Assembly: GCA_034440115.1 (NCBI GenBank)
Contig: JAWXBM010000170.1
Coordinates: 1 to 15,694, forward strand
Length of the DNA stretch: 15,694 nt
Reading direction: 5' to 3'
DNA from: JAWXBM01 sp034440115
Lineage (GTDB): Bacteria; Pseudomonadota; Gammaproteobacteria; Xanthomonadales; SZUA-36
Shown: piece by piece, positions 1 through 7,223 of the stretch
How positions within the stretch are numbered: the first letter of the stretch is position 1
How the letters are laid out: each line of letters begins with the position of its first letter
Notes under the pieces: model-generated
The model's database searches: none
What the model saw: only the letters and a program-made list of their open reading frames with translations
Told to the model about the DNA's origin: nothing
Made by a program: the position numbers and the translations under genes

Positions 1-326
1 CGGCGATCGGGCCTCAAGCCTGCGGCAGCAGATACGGCTTTAAACAGGTTAACGGAAGTACTGTCACAAACCGTAGTCTCGCCGGGTTTGGCTCCGATCA
101 ATTGCCCGATCTTGTCTCCGAGACGGCCAGGAAGCTCATACCAACCGGCGGAATTCCAACCCCGTATCAGTTGCTCGCCCCATTCCGACGCCACCACCGC
201 ATTAACCCGATCACGCACATCCCGGCTCAACGGCCCCAGGGAGTTGCCGTTCATATAAACGACACCATCGGGTAGCAAAAACCGCTCACGCATGGAAGCC
301 AGCTTGCTACTTTTATTAACTTTCAT
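1..326 (-). CDS. kynU: Kynureninase, N-terminal part (cut by window edge)
   Basis: This PLP enzyme hydrolyses L-kynurenine (or 3-hydroxykynurenine) to anthranilate (or 3-hydroxyanthranilate) plus alanine in tryptophan catabolism. About 108 N-terminal residues are visible. The family signatures are clear: YMNGNSLGPL near residue 29, EWGEQLIRGWNSAGWYELP, then RLGDKIGQLIGA and CDSTSVNLFK, which resembles the kynureninase PLP-phosphate region. The start is ATG at 324-326 with GAGG about 10 nt upstream. A later Met (MRERFLLPDG) is possible. The reading frame is open to the window edge, so the C-terminal three quarters lie outside. It follows kdgK by 86 nt, so it may be the last gene of the operon or have its own weak promoter. 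No clear promoter or terminator is visible in that gap. The identification is firm; its link to the upstream pathway is inference. Confidence 0.9.
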   Translation of the reverse strand, partial: MKVNKSSKLASMRERFLLPDGVVYMNGNSLGPLSRDVRDRVNAVVASEWGEQLIRGWNSAGWYELPGRLGDKIGQLIGAKPGETTVCDSTSVNLFKAVSAAAGLRPDR

Positions 327-412
327 GCTGGCGCTGCCTCATTCCGGTTCAGTTGAGTGCTTGACTTGCTAAAAATTAGGTCGCTTTCCAAGCACGGTAG
401 GATCCTTAATTG

Positions 413-1441
413 CTAACGACTCACACGACCCGATGCATCCCCCGCCATGAGTTTTTCAACCTCGGCTACGGAGACTCGATTGAAATCACCCATGATGGAG
501 TGCTTGAGACAACTGGACGCCACAGCAAACTCCAGTGCTGGCTGTTTATCTGTGTAAGCATTCAATCCATAAATCAGACCAGAAGCAAAGCTGTCTCCTC
601 CACCAACACGATCCACAATGTCCGTAATCTCGTAGCGGCGGGACAAACGGAACCCATCCTTATCCCGCAAACATGCTGACCAGCCATTGTGATCCGCGCT
701 GCTGGATTCCCGCAAAGTAATCGCCATGACGGAAAGGTTGGGATAAAGCTGTAACATTCGCGCACTGAGCTGTTGGTACTTTTCGATGCTCAACTCGCCG
801 CTGACCACATCAACATCTACTGTGACACCCAGGGATTTCTGGCAGTCCTCTTCATTGGCAATACCGACATCAACGTACTTAACCAGCTCGGACATGACTT
901 CTGGAGCGCTTTTTCCGTATTTCCACAACTTGCCGCGATAATTAAAATCACAGGAAACTTTGAGACCAGCGGCCTTTGCAGCCTTTACTGACTCCAGACT
1001 GAGGTCTGCGGCAGACTGGCTCAGTGCCGGAGTGATACCGGTGATATGAAACCACTTCGCCCCGGCAAATATGGCAGACCAGTCGAAGTCACCGGGTTTC
1101 GCCTGGCACATTGACGAACCAGCCCGATCGTAGATCACTTTCGATGCACGTTGGTTTGCTCCGGCTTCCAGAAAATAAACGCCCATGCGTTCACCGCAGC
1201 GGCGAACATGCGATGTATCCACGGAGAAGCTGCGGAGTTCCCGAATCGCGGCGTCAGCGATGTCATTCTCCGGTAACGCCGATACAAAGCCTGAATCCAG
1301 TCCATAAATGGCCAGGGCTACAGCGACATTGGCCTCACCGCCGCCGAAGGTGGCTTCCAGTTCGGGCGACTGGAAAAAGCGCTGGTTGGCTGGCGACTTC
1401 AGCCGCAGCATGATTTCCCCGAATGACAGATATTTTGACAC
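413..1441 (-). CDS. kdgK: 2-dehydro-3-deoxygluconokinase (KDG kinase, PfkB family)
   Basis: This enzyme phosphorylates 2-keto-3-deoxygluconate to KDPG with ATP, feeding the Entner-Doudoroff aldolase encoded just upstream. It has 342 residues, slightly longer than the usual 310-330. Visible ribokinase-family motifs are the substrate loop GGGEANVA (33-40), DFNYRGKLW (165-173), typical of KDG kinases, and the C-terminal PfkB signature DRVGGGDSF (277-285) with catalytic base Asp283. The start is GTG at 1439-1441, preceded by AGAGGG with a 7-nt spacer; this Shine-Dalgarno overlaps the eda stop codon, 11 nt upstream, which suggests translational coupling. An insert around residues 205-220 (VTVDVDVVSGELS) is unusual but does not touch the catalytic motifs. 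A related 2-oxo-sugar kinase cannot be excluded, but pairing with eda favours KdgK. Confidence 0.9.
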   Translation of the reverse strand: MSKYLSFGEIMLRLKSPANQRFFQSPELEATFGGGEANVAVALAIYGLDSGFVSALPENDIADAAIRELRSFSVDTSHVRRCGERMGVYFLEAGANQRASKVIYDRAGSSMCQAKPGDFDWSAIFAGAKWFHITGITPALSQSAADLSLESVKAAKAAGLKVSCDFNYRGKLWKYGKSAPEVMSELVKYVDVGIANEEDCQKSLGVTVDVDVVSGELSIEKYQQLSARMLQLYPNLSVMAITLRESSSADHNGWSACLRDKDGFRLSRRYEITDIVDRVGGGDSFASGLIYGLNAYTDKQPALEFAVASSCLKHSIMGDFNRVSVAEVEKLMAGDASGRVSR

Positions 1442-1452
1442 GACTTTTCCCT

Positions 1453-2094
1453 CTAGCCTCTGACTTCAGCAGCAATTGCCAGCGCCTGCCTGGCCAGTTG
1501 CGTGACTGCCTCATAGTTGTTTGATCTGATTTCTGCGGCAGGCGTCAACCAACTGCCCCCGCAAGCGATGACAGAAGACACGGCCAGATACTCAGCCAGA
1601 TTTTCGGCTGAAACGCCACCGGTGGGCATGAAACGCACCTGGCGAAAAACCGCCGCCAGTGCCTTGATCATTGCCGTACCACCCGCTAAACCGGCGGGGA
1701 AGAACTTGACTGCATCCAGCCCCAGGTTCCAGGCCTGCTGCAATTCAGACGCGGTGGCAATACCCGGAAAGACCGGCACCCCGGCTTTCTGAGCCACTCT
1801 GACCACAGCCTCATCCAAACCCGGTGACACAATAAAGGCGGCACCAGCGGCAATCACTGATCGCGCCTGATCCGCGGTCAAAACGGTACCCGCACCGACA
1901 ATGGCCGTGTCAACGCTATGCGCTGCCGCTTCGAGACAACTCATTGCCTTGTCAGTGCGAAGTACAACTTCAACCACACTCAAACCACCGGCAACCAGTG
2001 CTGCGGTGGTGGCGATGGCAGTTGCCTGGTCTTCCGCCTGAACCAGTGGCACAACCGGTGCTTTCTCCAGGCGTTGAATCAACGAGCTATTCAT
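1453..2094 (-). CDS. eda: KDPG/KHG aldolase (Entner-Doudoroff class I aldolase)
   Basis: This enzyme cleaves 2-keto-3-deoxy-6-phosphogluconate to pyruvate and glyceraldehyde 3-phosphate through a Schiff base. It has 213 residues, the normal length for this single TIM-barrel family. Visible hallmarks are Glu42 in VVEVVLRT, GAGTVL (67-72), the Schiff-base Lys130 in VKFFPA, the phosphate loop PTGGV (157-161) and GGSWL (179-183). The start is ATG at 2092-2094, 30 nt after the Rieske beta stop, with GGGAG 12 nt upstream. It sits between the Rieske beta subunit and KDG kinase on the same strand. The family can also cleave 4-hydroxy-2-oxoglutarate and related 4-hydroxy-2-oxo acids, so the true substrate here could come from the oxygenase pathway; the kinase next door argues for KDPG. 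Confidence 0.92.
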   Translation of the reverse strand: MNSSLIQRLEKAPVVPLVQAEDQATAIATTAALVAGGLSVVEVVLRTDKAMSCLEAAAHSVDTAIVGAGTVLTADQARSVIAAGAAFIVSPGLDEAVVRVAQKAGVPVFPGIATASELQQAWNLGLDAVKFFPAGLAGGTAMIKALAAVFRQVRFMPTGGVSAENLAEYLAVSSVIACGGSWLTPAAEIRSNNYEAVTQLARQALAIAAEVRG

Positions 2095-2124
2095 GGCTTA
2101 TCTCGGCTCCCGTTCTGCAGCGCA

Positions 2125-2622
2125 TCAGAGATAAATAATGATAGTGCCCAACACACCATCACAATTGATTAAATTCACCCGTTTGTGCCGTATGCGATAA
2201 CCAACCGTTTGCTTCACCAGTTCATGTATATAAGTTCCGGCAAACAGGGTTTGCTTGTCCAGGTAGTAGCTGATGCACTGAAAATTGGAAGTGACCGTGC
2301 AGTCACCGGTGGGTTCGTTCATCTTCCTGATTCGTACATTGGAGATGATGTGAGAGGCTCTCACGGTGTAGTCTTTTGATGCGGCACGCGGGTGAACAAA
2401 ATTCCGCTTGCGGATTTCCATCATCACCCGGTCGTCATACATCAGGGAAATGTGATTGAGTGCATCCTTTTGATCAACGATAGCTGGCATCCAATAAACA
2501 CCGTCCTCAGTGTACAGCTCCAACCAGGCATCCAGGTCTGGCCGGTCGAGAAACGATGCCTCCTGATAGAGAAAATCCTCGATAGCATGCAGTGTTTCAA
2601 GATTGCTCTTCTGACCACTCAT
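2125..2622 (-). CDS. Rieske ring-hydroxylating oxygenase, beta (small) subunit
   Basis: This is the small structural subunit of an alpha3beta3-type Rieske non-haem iron oxygenase. It has 165 residues with the SnoaL/NTF2-like cone fold typical of family members: an N-terminal helix with EDFLYQEASFLDRPDLDAWLELYTEDGVYWMP, a central DRVMMEIRKRNFVHPR segment and a C-terminal strand ending GTIIIYL. The start is the ATG at 2620-2622, one base after the alpha-subunit stop codon (TGA-C-ATG), an arrangement typical of coupled translation of stoichiometric subunits. The reading frame stays open 22 codons further upstream inside the alpha gene, but that extension is not family-like. No catalytic role is expected. 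Substrate specificity cannot be read from this subunit. Confidence 0.9.
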   Translation of the reverse strand: MSGQKSNLETLHAIEDFLYQEASFLDRPDLDAWLELYTEDGVYWMPAIVDQKDALNHISLMYDDRVMMEIRKRNFVHPRAASKDYTVRASHIISNVRIRKMNEPTGDCTVTSNFQCISYYLDKQTLFAGTYIHELVKQTVGYRIRHKRVNLINCDGVLGTIIIYL

Positions 2623-2623
2623 G

Positions 2624-3931
2624 TCAGGCCACCTTCGAGAGCATGTACTCACGCCAGGCTGCATACTCGCTGCGCATGTCCAGATCACTGGTGCCGGAGT
2701 TGGTCAAACGATCACCTTTATCAACATCACTGCCGTAATTCCGGTGCATCTCCACCCAATCGCTAGCGGGCGACTGCAAGCCTTCCTGCATGCGGCGATA
2801 AGCCGTCAGATCATCGGGGCCAACCATGGAACCGTTGGAGTTAATCAAACGTGAATACATAATTGTGCGTTGCAACATAGAATCAGGGGCGCCTTTCAGG
2901 CGAAACGACCAGGTTTCAACAATGCATTTGTCTACAGCTATGGGGCGCACTACTCGTATGTTCTGCACGGCAGACTTGATGGTCAACGAAGGATAGTAAA
3001 GCGTGTTGTGGGTATTGAAGGTCAGAATTTCTCTGGTACGCTCTGGCCCATAAGCCTTGATCATCGCTGCTTCATACTCGGGATCTACACTGTAGTCCGC
3101 ATGAATACTGCTCTTGCCACCATCATAGTGATGACCATAGCGGAACCCGGTAATACCAGTGGCTTCAAAATTCTTGTACGAGGCACCGAACGGCGGAATG
3201 ATTTCTGCCTCAGTCCGCTGCGGTGAGCCTTCAGGTAGGGTACTGATGTAATCGTTGGCCGCATCCACTACCGACTTATGCACAATCATCGGATGCATGG
3301 TGTCGTTCAGGTTTTCAATAAACATTTTCCAGTTGCATTCATGCTCATAGCGTAAAACCCCACCCGCGACTTCGACCTCACCCTCCGGTGAGCGATCGCA
3401 GAGGTTATCCAACACATCACCCGCACCTCCCAGCCAGGTTTTCAAGTCAGGCGCACTGGCGTCCATGGTGGCAAAAACGAAGCCACGGTAACTGTCGTAC
3501 TGAGCCAACTTCTGCATGCTGTACTGCGGATCGTTCTTGTCAAAACCCGTATCTTTGTAACCCGCGGGATGAGGCACACCCACCAGTTTGCCATCCAGGC
3601 GATAACTCCATCCGTGGTAACAGCAGGTAAATCCGCCACCGGTATTACCGCAGGGCTTGTCCACCAGTTTGGTGCCTTTGTGACCGCAGCGATTGAACAG
3701 CACATGCACCTTACCGACCTGGTCACGCACCATAACCACGGGATACTTGCCCAGCTTCAGACTGATAAAGCTGCCCGACTCAGGGACCTGACTTTCATGA
3801 CCTATGAAAATCCAGGCCCTGCCCCAGATACGCTGCATTTCCAGCTCGAAAATCGCCGGGTCGGTGTAAACGCTGCGGTGAATTTGCGTTGGCCTGACCA
3901 AATCCGCAACTTCAGGATTGTTGTAATTCAT
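2624..3931 (-). CDS. Rieske ring-hydroxylating oxygenase, alpha (large) subunit
   Basis: This is the catalytic subunit of a Rieske oxygenase that typically adds O2 to an aromatic or alicyclic ring to give a cis-dihydrodiol. It has 435 residues. The N-terminal Rieske [2Fe-2S] domain has Cys82-x-His84 and Cys103-x2-His106 (CCYHGW), with an 18-residue linker, one or two longer than common. The mononuclear iron site shows N-x2-Asp210-x2-His213-x4-His218, with Asp373 in GPDD as the likely third ligand. The start is ATG at 3929-3931, chosen because GGGAG lies 8 nt upstream; the frame continues 20 codons further to another ATG without family-like sequence. The SDR upstream (73 nt away) could oxidise the diol. 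No ferredoxin or reductase gene is present in the window. Substrate is unknown: phenylpropanoid-, cumate- or diterpenoid-type acids are all conceivable. Confidence 0.9.
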   Translation of the reverse strand: MNYNNPEVADLVRPTQIHRSVYTDPAIFELEMQRIWGRAWIFIGHESQVPESGSFISLKLGKYPVVMVRDQVGKVHVLFNRCGHKGTKLVDKPCGNTGGGFTCCYHGWSYRLDGKLVGVPHPAGYKDTGFDKNDPQYSMQKLAQYDSYRGFVFATMDASAPDLKTWLGGAGDVLDNLCDRSPEGEVEVAGGVLRYEHECNWKMFIENLNDTMHPMIVHKSVVDAANDYISTLPEGSPQRTEAEIIPPFGASYKNFEATGITGFRYGHHYDGGKSSIHADYSVDPEYEAAMIKAYGPERTREILTFNTHNTLYYPSLTIKSAVQNIRVVRPIAVDKCIVETWSFRLKGAPDSMLQRTIMYSRLINSNGSMVGPDDLTAYRRMQEGLQSPASDWVEMHRNYGSDVDKGDRLTNSGTSDLDMRSEYAAWREYMLSKVA

Positions 3932-4004
3932 CGATCTGACTCCCAAAAAACTTTTCAGACTGCTCCGGTCGGCAGCAACTGCTGTGAGCATGACATTCCA
4001 TTAT

Positions 4005-4748
4005 TCAGAGTGACAAAGAACCAATACTGGCCCCGCCACATACAAAAAGTGTTTGGCCCGTGACAAAGCTGTTGTCAGCAGCAACCAGGAACATGACCGC
4101 CCTGGCGACATCATCAGCGCGACCCAGCCGTTTGACAGGAATGGACGCAGCAATCTGCGCAGCCCTTCCACTGCCCTCCGGAATCACTTCGGTAAACATA
4201 TCGGTGACTATCGGCCCTGGCGCAACGGCATTTACCGTAATACCATGCTCCCCAAGTTCCAGCGCCCAGGTGCGGACCAAGCCGATTTGCGCGGCCTTGC
4301 TGGCGGCATAGCCGGTGCGGGTCTTGAGCCCCAACATGCCGCGCGAGCCGATCAATACCACGCGTCCGAAGCAGGCTTTTTTCATCGCGGGCAATACGGC
4401 CTGCATGAGCAGCACGGCTGCATGCACGTGCAATCGGTCCATGTAGACCAGATCATTTACATCCACATCCTCGATCAATGCTGCGCGTATCACACCCGCG
4501 TTATGCACCAGCGTAGTAATGGCATACTGTTCGGACAGATCGGCCAATACTGCTTTTGTAGCGTCCAGCTCAGACAAATCCACCGGTACATCGATGAGCC
4601 GGTCATGACTTTTAGCTGCGGGTCGACGGGAAAGATTGAGCACGGTATAGCCCTCAGCCAGAAGATGCTGGCAGATGCTCTCGCCAATTCCGGCGCTCCC
4701 GCCGGAAACCAGCGCCACTTTTTCTGCAGGCCTCTGTGCATGGTTCAT
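4005..4748 (-). CDS. Short-chain dehydrogenase/reductase (classical SDR)
   Basis: This is a classical NAD(P)-dependent SDR of 247 residues, probably oxidising a diol or hydroxyacyl intermediate of the pathway. The Rossmann motif SGGSAGIG is at 15-22, HNAG (variant of NNAG) at 82-85, catalytic Ser135 (LIGSRG), and Tyr147-x3-Lys151 in GYAASKAA. The C-terminal half has PGPIVTDM and FVTGQTLFVCGGAS, usual for FabG-like members. The start is ATG at 4746-4748 with a strong Shine-Dalgarno AGAGAGGA 7 nt upstream. An alternative ATG at 4773-4775 overlaps the previous stop (TGATG) and would add nine residues (MSPGREECS). All catalytic residues are intact, in contrast to the SDR-like domain of the preceding gene. 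A role as cis-dihydrodiol dehydrogenase is inferred only from its neighbours. Confidence 0.88.
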   Translation of the reverse strand: MNHAQRPAEKVALVSGGSAGIGESICQHLLAEGYTVLNLSRRPAAKSHDRLIDVPVDLSELDATKAVLADLSEQYAITTLVHNAGVIRAALIEDVDVNDLVYMDRLHVHAAVLLMQAVLPAMKKACFGRVVLIGSRGMLGLKTRTGYAASKAAQIGLVRTWALELGEHGITVNAVAPGPIVTDMFTEVIPEGSGRAAQIAASIPVKRLGRADDVARAVMFLVAADNSFVTGQTLFVCGGASIGSLSL

Positions 4749-4774
4749 GCTGCATTCCTCTCTACCAGGGCTCA

Positions 4775-6028
4775 TCAGCCCTGTTGAATTTGCGCGAGTT
4801 CGCGCTCAAGGACCATCGGATCCTGACGATAACGCTGCACCAGGTCTTCAGCTACCGGACCCAGGGTGACGTTGTCAATACCTTGCTGCAATGCATGTAC
4901 CACTGAGCTGGCCAACTGCTTGGGAGTGACTTTGGGCGGTGGTACCCATTGCCGCCAGCTTTCATCCAGCGGCCCGAACAAGACATTGACGACTTTTACG
5001 CCGCTACCCGCAAGCTCCGCACGCAAGCACTGGCTGAGCGAATAAGCAGCCGCCTGGCTGGCCGAAGTTGTGCCAAAAGCGGACCAGTTGGACAGGGCAT
5101 AAACAGACAACAGATTGACCCAGGCACAGGCGCTGGTAGCACCATCCGCGCCGCGGAATTTCATCGCCGGAGCAAAGGCCTGAATCAGTCTTAACAGGCC
5201 GAAATAGTTAATCTCCATTTCATCACGCGCTGCAACGATGCCCTGCTGATCCATGCTGCCGCCGGGTCGGGCAAATTCAGCCGTATTGATGAGTATGTCG
5301 ACCTTGCCACCAATCTCTGCAGCCAATTCTTCAACCGACTTGGTATTGGTCAGGTCCAGCGGCATTAACTCTACACCGGGAATGTCGGCCAATGTCTCGC
5401 TGCCAGAAAAGGGCCGCCAATTTTCCGCGACACCCACAAAAATGCTTGATGCGCCGGCTTTTGCAAGTGCTTGTGCCATGGCTTGACCGAGTTCAGTACG
5501 TCCGTCGGTAATCAGTACACGGCGGAATTTCGGGTCACAGGTCAAGGTTCGAAGTTGCTGGTCATCCGTCATGTTCGGAGTCTCCTGATCGGGCAAGGCA
5601 AACAATACACCCTGTCCGGATTTATCGGTTCTGGCGATCATTCTTACCCGCCCCAACTCGGCTACATCGCCGTGTACATGCGCCAGCACAGTCGGGCCAG
5701 CATCCAGTTGCACAGTGCCGACTCGCCACGGCAGACGCTCAATAAAATAGGTATTACTGCTGGTGTATAAAGTGGTTTCGCTGATCAACCGGCCGCCTTC
5801 GAGCATTTCTTCCCACCGTAGATCCATTGACCAACATTTCGGGCAGGCTTCGCGGGCGGGGTAGCTCACATGCCCACAGGCTCCACAGCGCTGCAGCTTG
5901 AACAGACCTTCTGCAGCGGCCGTGGTAAAAACAAGCGCCCGCCTGCTGCGCCTGAACGGCGGCATGCTGGCCTGCTCGGCGCGCTTTTGTGGGTCTTTGC
6001 GCGGTGGGCGTTGCAGCGGCTCGGTCAT
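4775..6028 (-). CDS. DUF35 zinc-ribbon/OB-fold protein fused to a degenerate SDR domain
   Basis: This is a two-domain protein of 417 residues. Residues about 30-150 are a DUF35 (ChsH2-like) acyl-CoA-associated module: a rubredoxin-like zinc ribbon with Cys48-x2-Cys51 and Cys62-x2-Cys65, then an OB fold (LISETTLYTSSN to GPTVLAHVH). Such proteins are obligate partners of thiolase-like enzymes, and here the gene overlaps the thiolase stop by 4 nt (ATGA). Residues about 165-400 are SDR-like (VLITDGRTELG, LINTAEFA, NLLSVY). The catalytic Tyr and Lys of YxxxK are replaced by Thr321 and Gln325 (TSASQAAAYS), and the glycine motif and NNAG are eroded, so this domain is probably not a working dehydrogenase. 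The start is ATG 6026-6028 with GGGG 8 nt upstream; residues 1-25 are basic and of unknown role. Confidence 0.85.
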   Translation of the reverse strand: MTEPLQRPPRKDPQKRAEQASMPPFRRSRRALVFTTAAAEGLFKLQRCGACGHVSYPAREACPKCWSMDLRWEEMLEGGRLISETTLYTSSNTYFIERLPWRVGTVQLDAGPTVLAHVHGDVAELGRVRMIARTDKSGQGVLFALPDQETPNMTDDQQLRTLTCDPKFRRVLITDGRTELGQAMAQALAKAGASSIFVGVAENWRPFSGSETLADIPGVELMPLDLTNTKSVEELAAEIGGKVDILINTAEFARPGGSMDQQGIVAARDEMEINYFGLLRLIQAFAPAMKFRGADGATSACAWVNLLSVYALSNWSAFGTTSASQAAAYSLSQCLRAELAGSGVKVVNVLFGPLDESWRQWVPPPKVTPKQLASSVVHALQQGIDNVTLGPVAEDLVQRYRQDPMVLERELAQIQQG

Positions 6029-7170
6029 GCATTTGCCCCTGCGAGTATGGCGGCCGCTGAACAGAGCCCGCGGTCGAAATTAATCATACCAAAGCCAGAA
6101 ACTGCCGCTATGCGGGCATCAGGCACAGCATTTTTTACTGCGGCTCCGGTGAGTTGGCGTATGGCCTCAACCAGCCCCAGGAAACCACCGGCTGCTCCAG
6201 CCTGCCCAACCGAAAGCTGCCCTCCAGACGTGTTATGCGGAAAGCTGCCATCAAAGGTGAAGCTGTTCTGTTGAATGAATTCGCTGGCTGTACCTTTTCC
6301 GCAAAAGCCCAAATCTTCGAACTGCATCACACTGATGACCGGATAATCATCGTAGGTTTGCAGCAAATCCACCTGCTCAGGCTGGATGCCAGCCATGTTC
6401 CAGAACTCGTCCTTGTCCAGCGCCCAGCCACCACGGAGCTGGATCGGATCATCGGGGAAAGCATTGTGCCGCTCAATAGTGGACAGGATGCGCGCAAATG
6501 GCAGCCCGCGGTCTTTGGCCACGTCTTCACGCATCACCAGAAAACCCTCTGCTCCAGCACAAGGCATGACGCAGTCAAATAAAGTAATGGGATCAGCGAT
6601 GCTGCGCGCCTCAAGGTACTGCTCTGTGGTCAGCCGCGACTTCATCAAGGCGGGTTCATAGCACAGCGCGTTTGCCCTCTGGGCAACACACAGGCGGGCA
6701 AAATCTTCTCGCCGAGTGCCATAAAGTCGCATATGCTCGCGCGTCATCAGCGCAAAGCTGGCATTAGGTCCGCCAGAACCATAAGGAAAAGACGCATCTT
6801 GAGAAAACCGGCTGAAACTTGCCAGCATTTTGCGGAAAGAATCCACATGGTTGGTGTCGCCCGCCACACAGGCAACAATTTCGGCATCGCCACTTTGCAC
6901 GGCCCGAGCGGCGCGGCGCAGGGCAATAACACCACTGGCCCCGCCCATAGGTATGTGGTCCAACCAACGCGTGGTCAGACCGAAATGCTGCGTGAGCCCA
7001 ACGGCGGTATCCGGAAACAGGGAAAACGAAGCGGCGCAAAAGCCATCGAAATCAGTCGGTGTAAAACCCGAAGACTGAGCCAGGCCTGACAAGGCCCGTG
7101 CAATCCACCAGTGTGCTGGCTCCGGCGAGTAGCGTTCATAAGGAATACTCACTGGAGTGGTTACGACCAC
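6025..7170 (-). CDS. Thiolase-fold (SCP-x/Ltp-like) protein lacking thiolase catalytic residues; candidate acyl-CoA retro-aldolase
   Basis: This is a thiolase-superfamily protein of the SCP-x/lipid-transfer-protein branch, at least 381 residues. The fold is clear (IPMGGASGVIALRRAARAV, YDDYPVISVMQFEDLGFC, HNTSGGQLSVGQAG). The thiolase chemistry is missing: the nucleophile position of the CASG-type motif is Gly77, HDCF is YDDY (273-276), the GHP histidine is Gln (GQAG, 322-325), and the final CxG cysteine is Ser358. Together with the DUF35 partner this resembles the steroid side-chain aldolase Ltp2-ChsH2 rather than a thiolase, so retro-aldol cleavage of a beta-hydroxyacyl-CoA is a reasonable inference. 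The given GTG start (7168-7170) has AAGGA directly abutting it and sits inside family-like sequence; coding similarity continues upstream (see findings), so the true start is uncertain. Confidence 0.82.
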   Translation of the reverse strand: MVVTTPVSIPYERYSPEPAHWWIARALSGLAQSSGFTPTDFDGFCAASFSLFPDTAVGLTQHFGLTTRWLDHIPMGGASGVIALRRAARAVQSGDAEIVACVAGDTNHVDSFRKMLASFSRFSQDASFPYGSGGPNASFALMTREHMRLYGTRREDFARLCVAQRANALCYEPALMKSRLTTEQYLEARSIADPITLFDCVMPCAGAEGFLVMREDVAKDRGLPFARILSTIERHNAFPDDPIQLRGGWALDKDEFWNMAGIQPEQVDLLQTYDDYPVISVMQFEDLGFCGKGTASEFIQQNSFTFDGSFPHNTSGGQLSVGQAGAAGGFLGLVEAIRQLTGAAVKNAVPDARIAAVSGFGMINFDRGLCSAAAILAGANA

Positions 7171-7223
7171 TCCTTCATAAGCCTGACGACGATGGCTTGC
7201 AAACGTTTTTATGACGCCATTGT

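Noticed and set aside
2623..2688. Upstream extension of the Rieske beta subunit to 2688
   Set aside because: The extra 22 residues overlap the alpha gene and are not family-like; the ATG at 2620-2622, one base after the alpha stop, fits much better.
4053..4787. 244-codon open frame on the plus strand
   Set aside because: It is antisense to the intact SDR gene, with no family signature and a His/Gln/Cys-rich composition typical of shadow frames.
6025..7170. Calling the SCP-x-like protein an acetyl-CoA acetyltransferase
   Set aside because: All expected catalytic positions (Cys, His, Cys) are replaced, so thiolase activity is unlikely.
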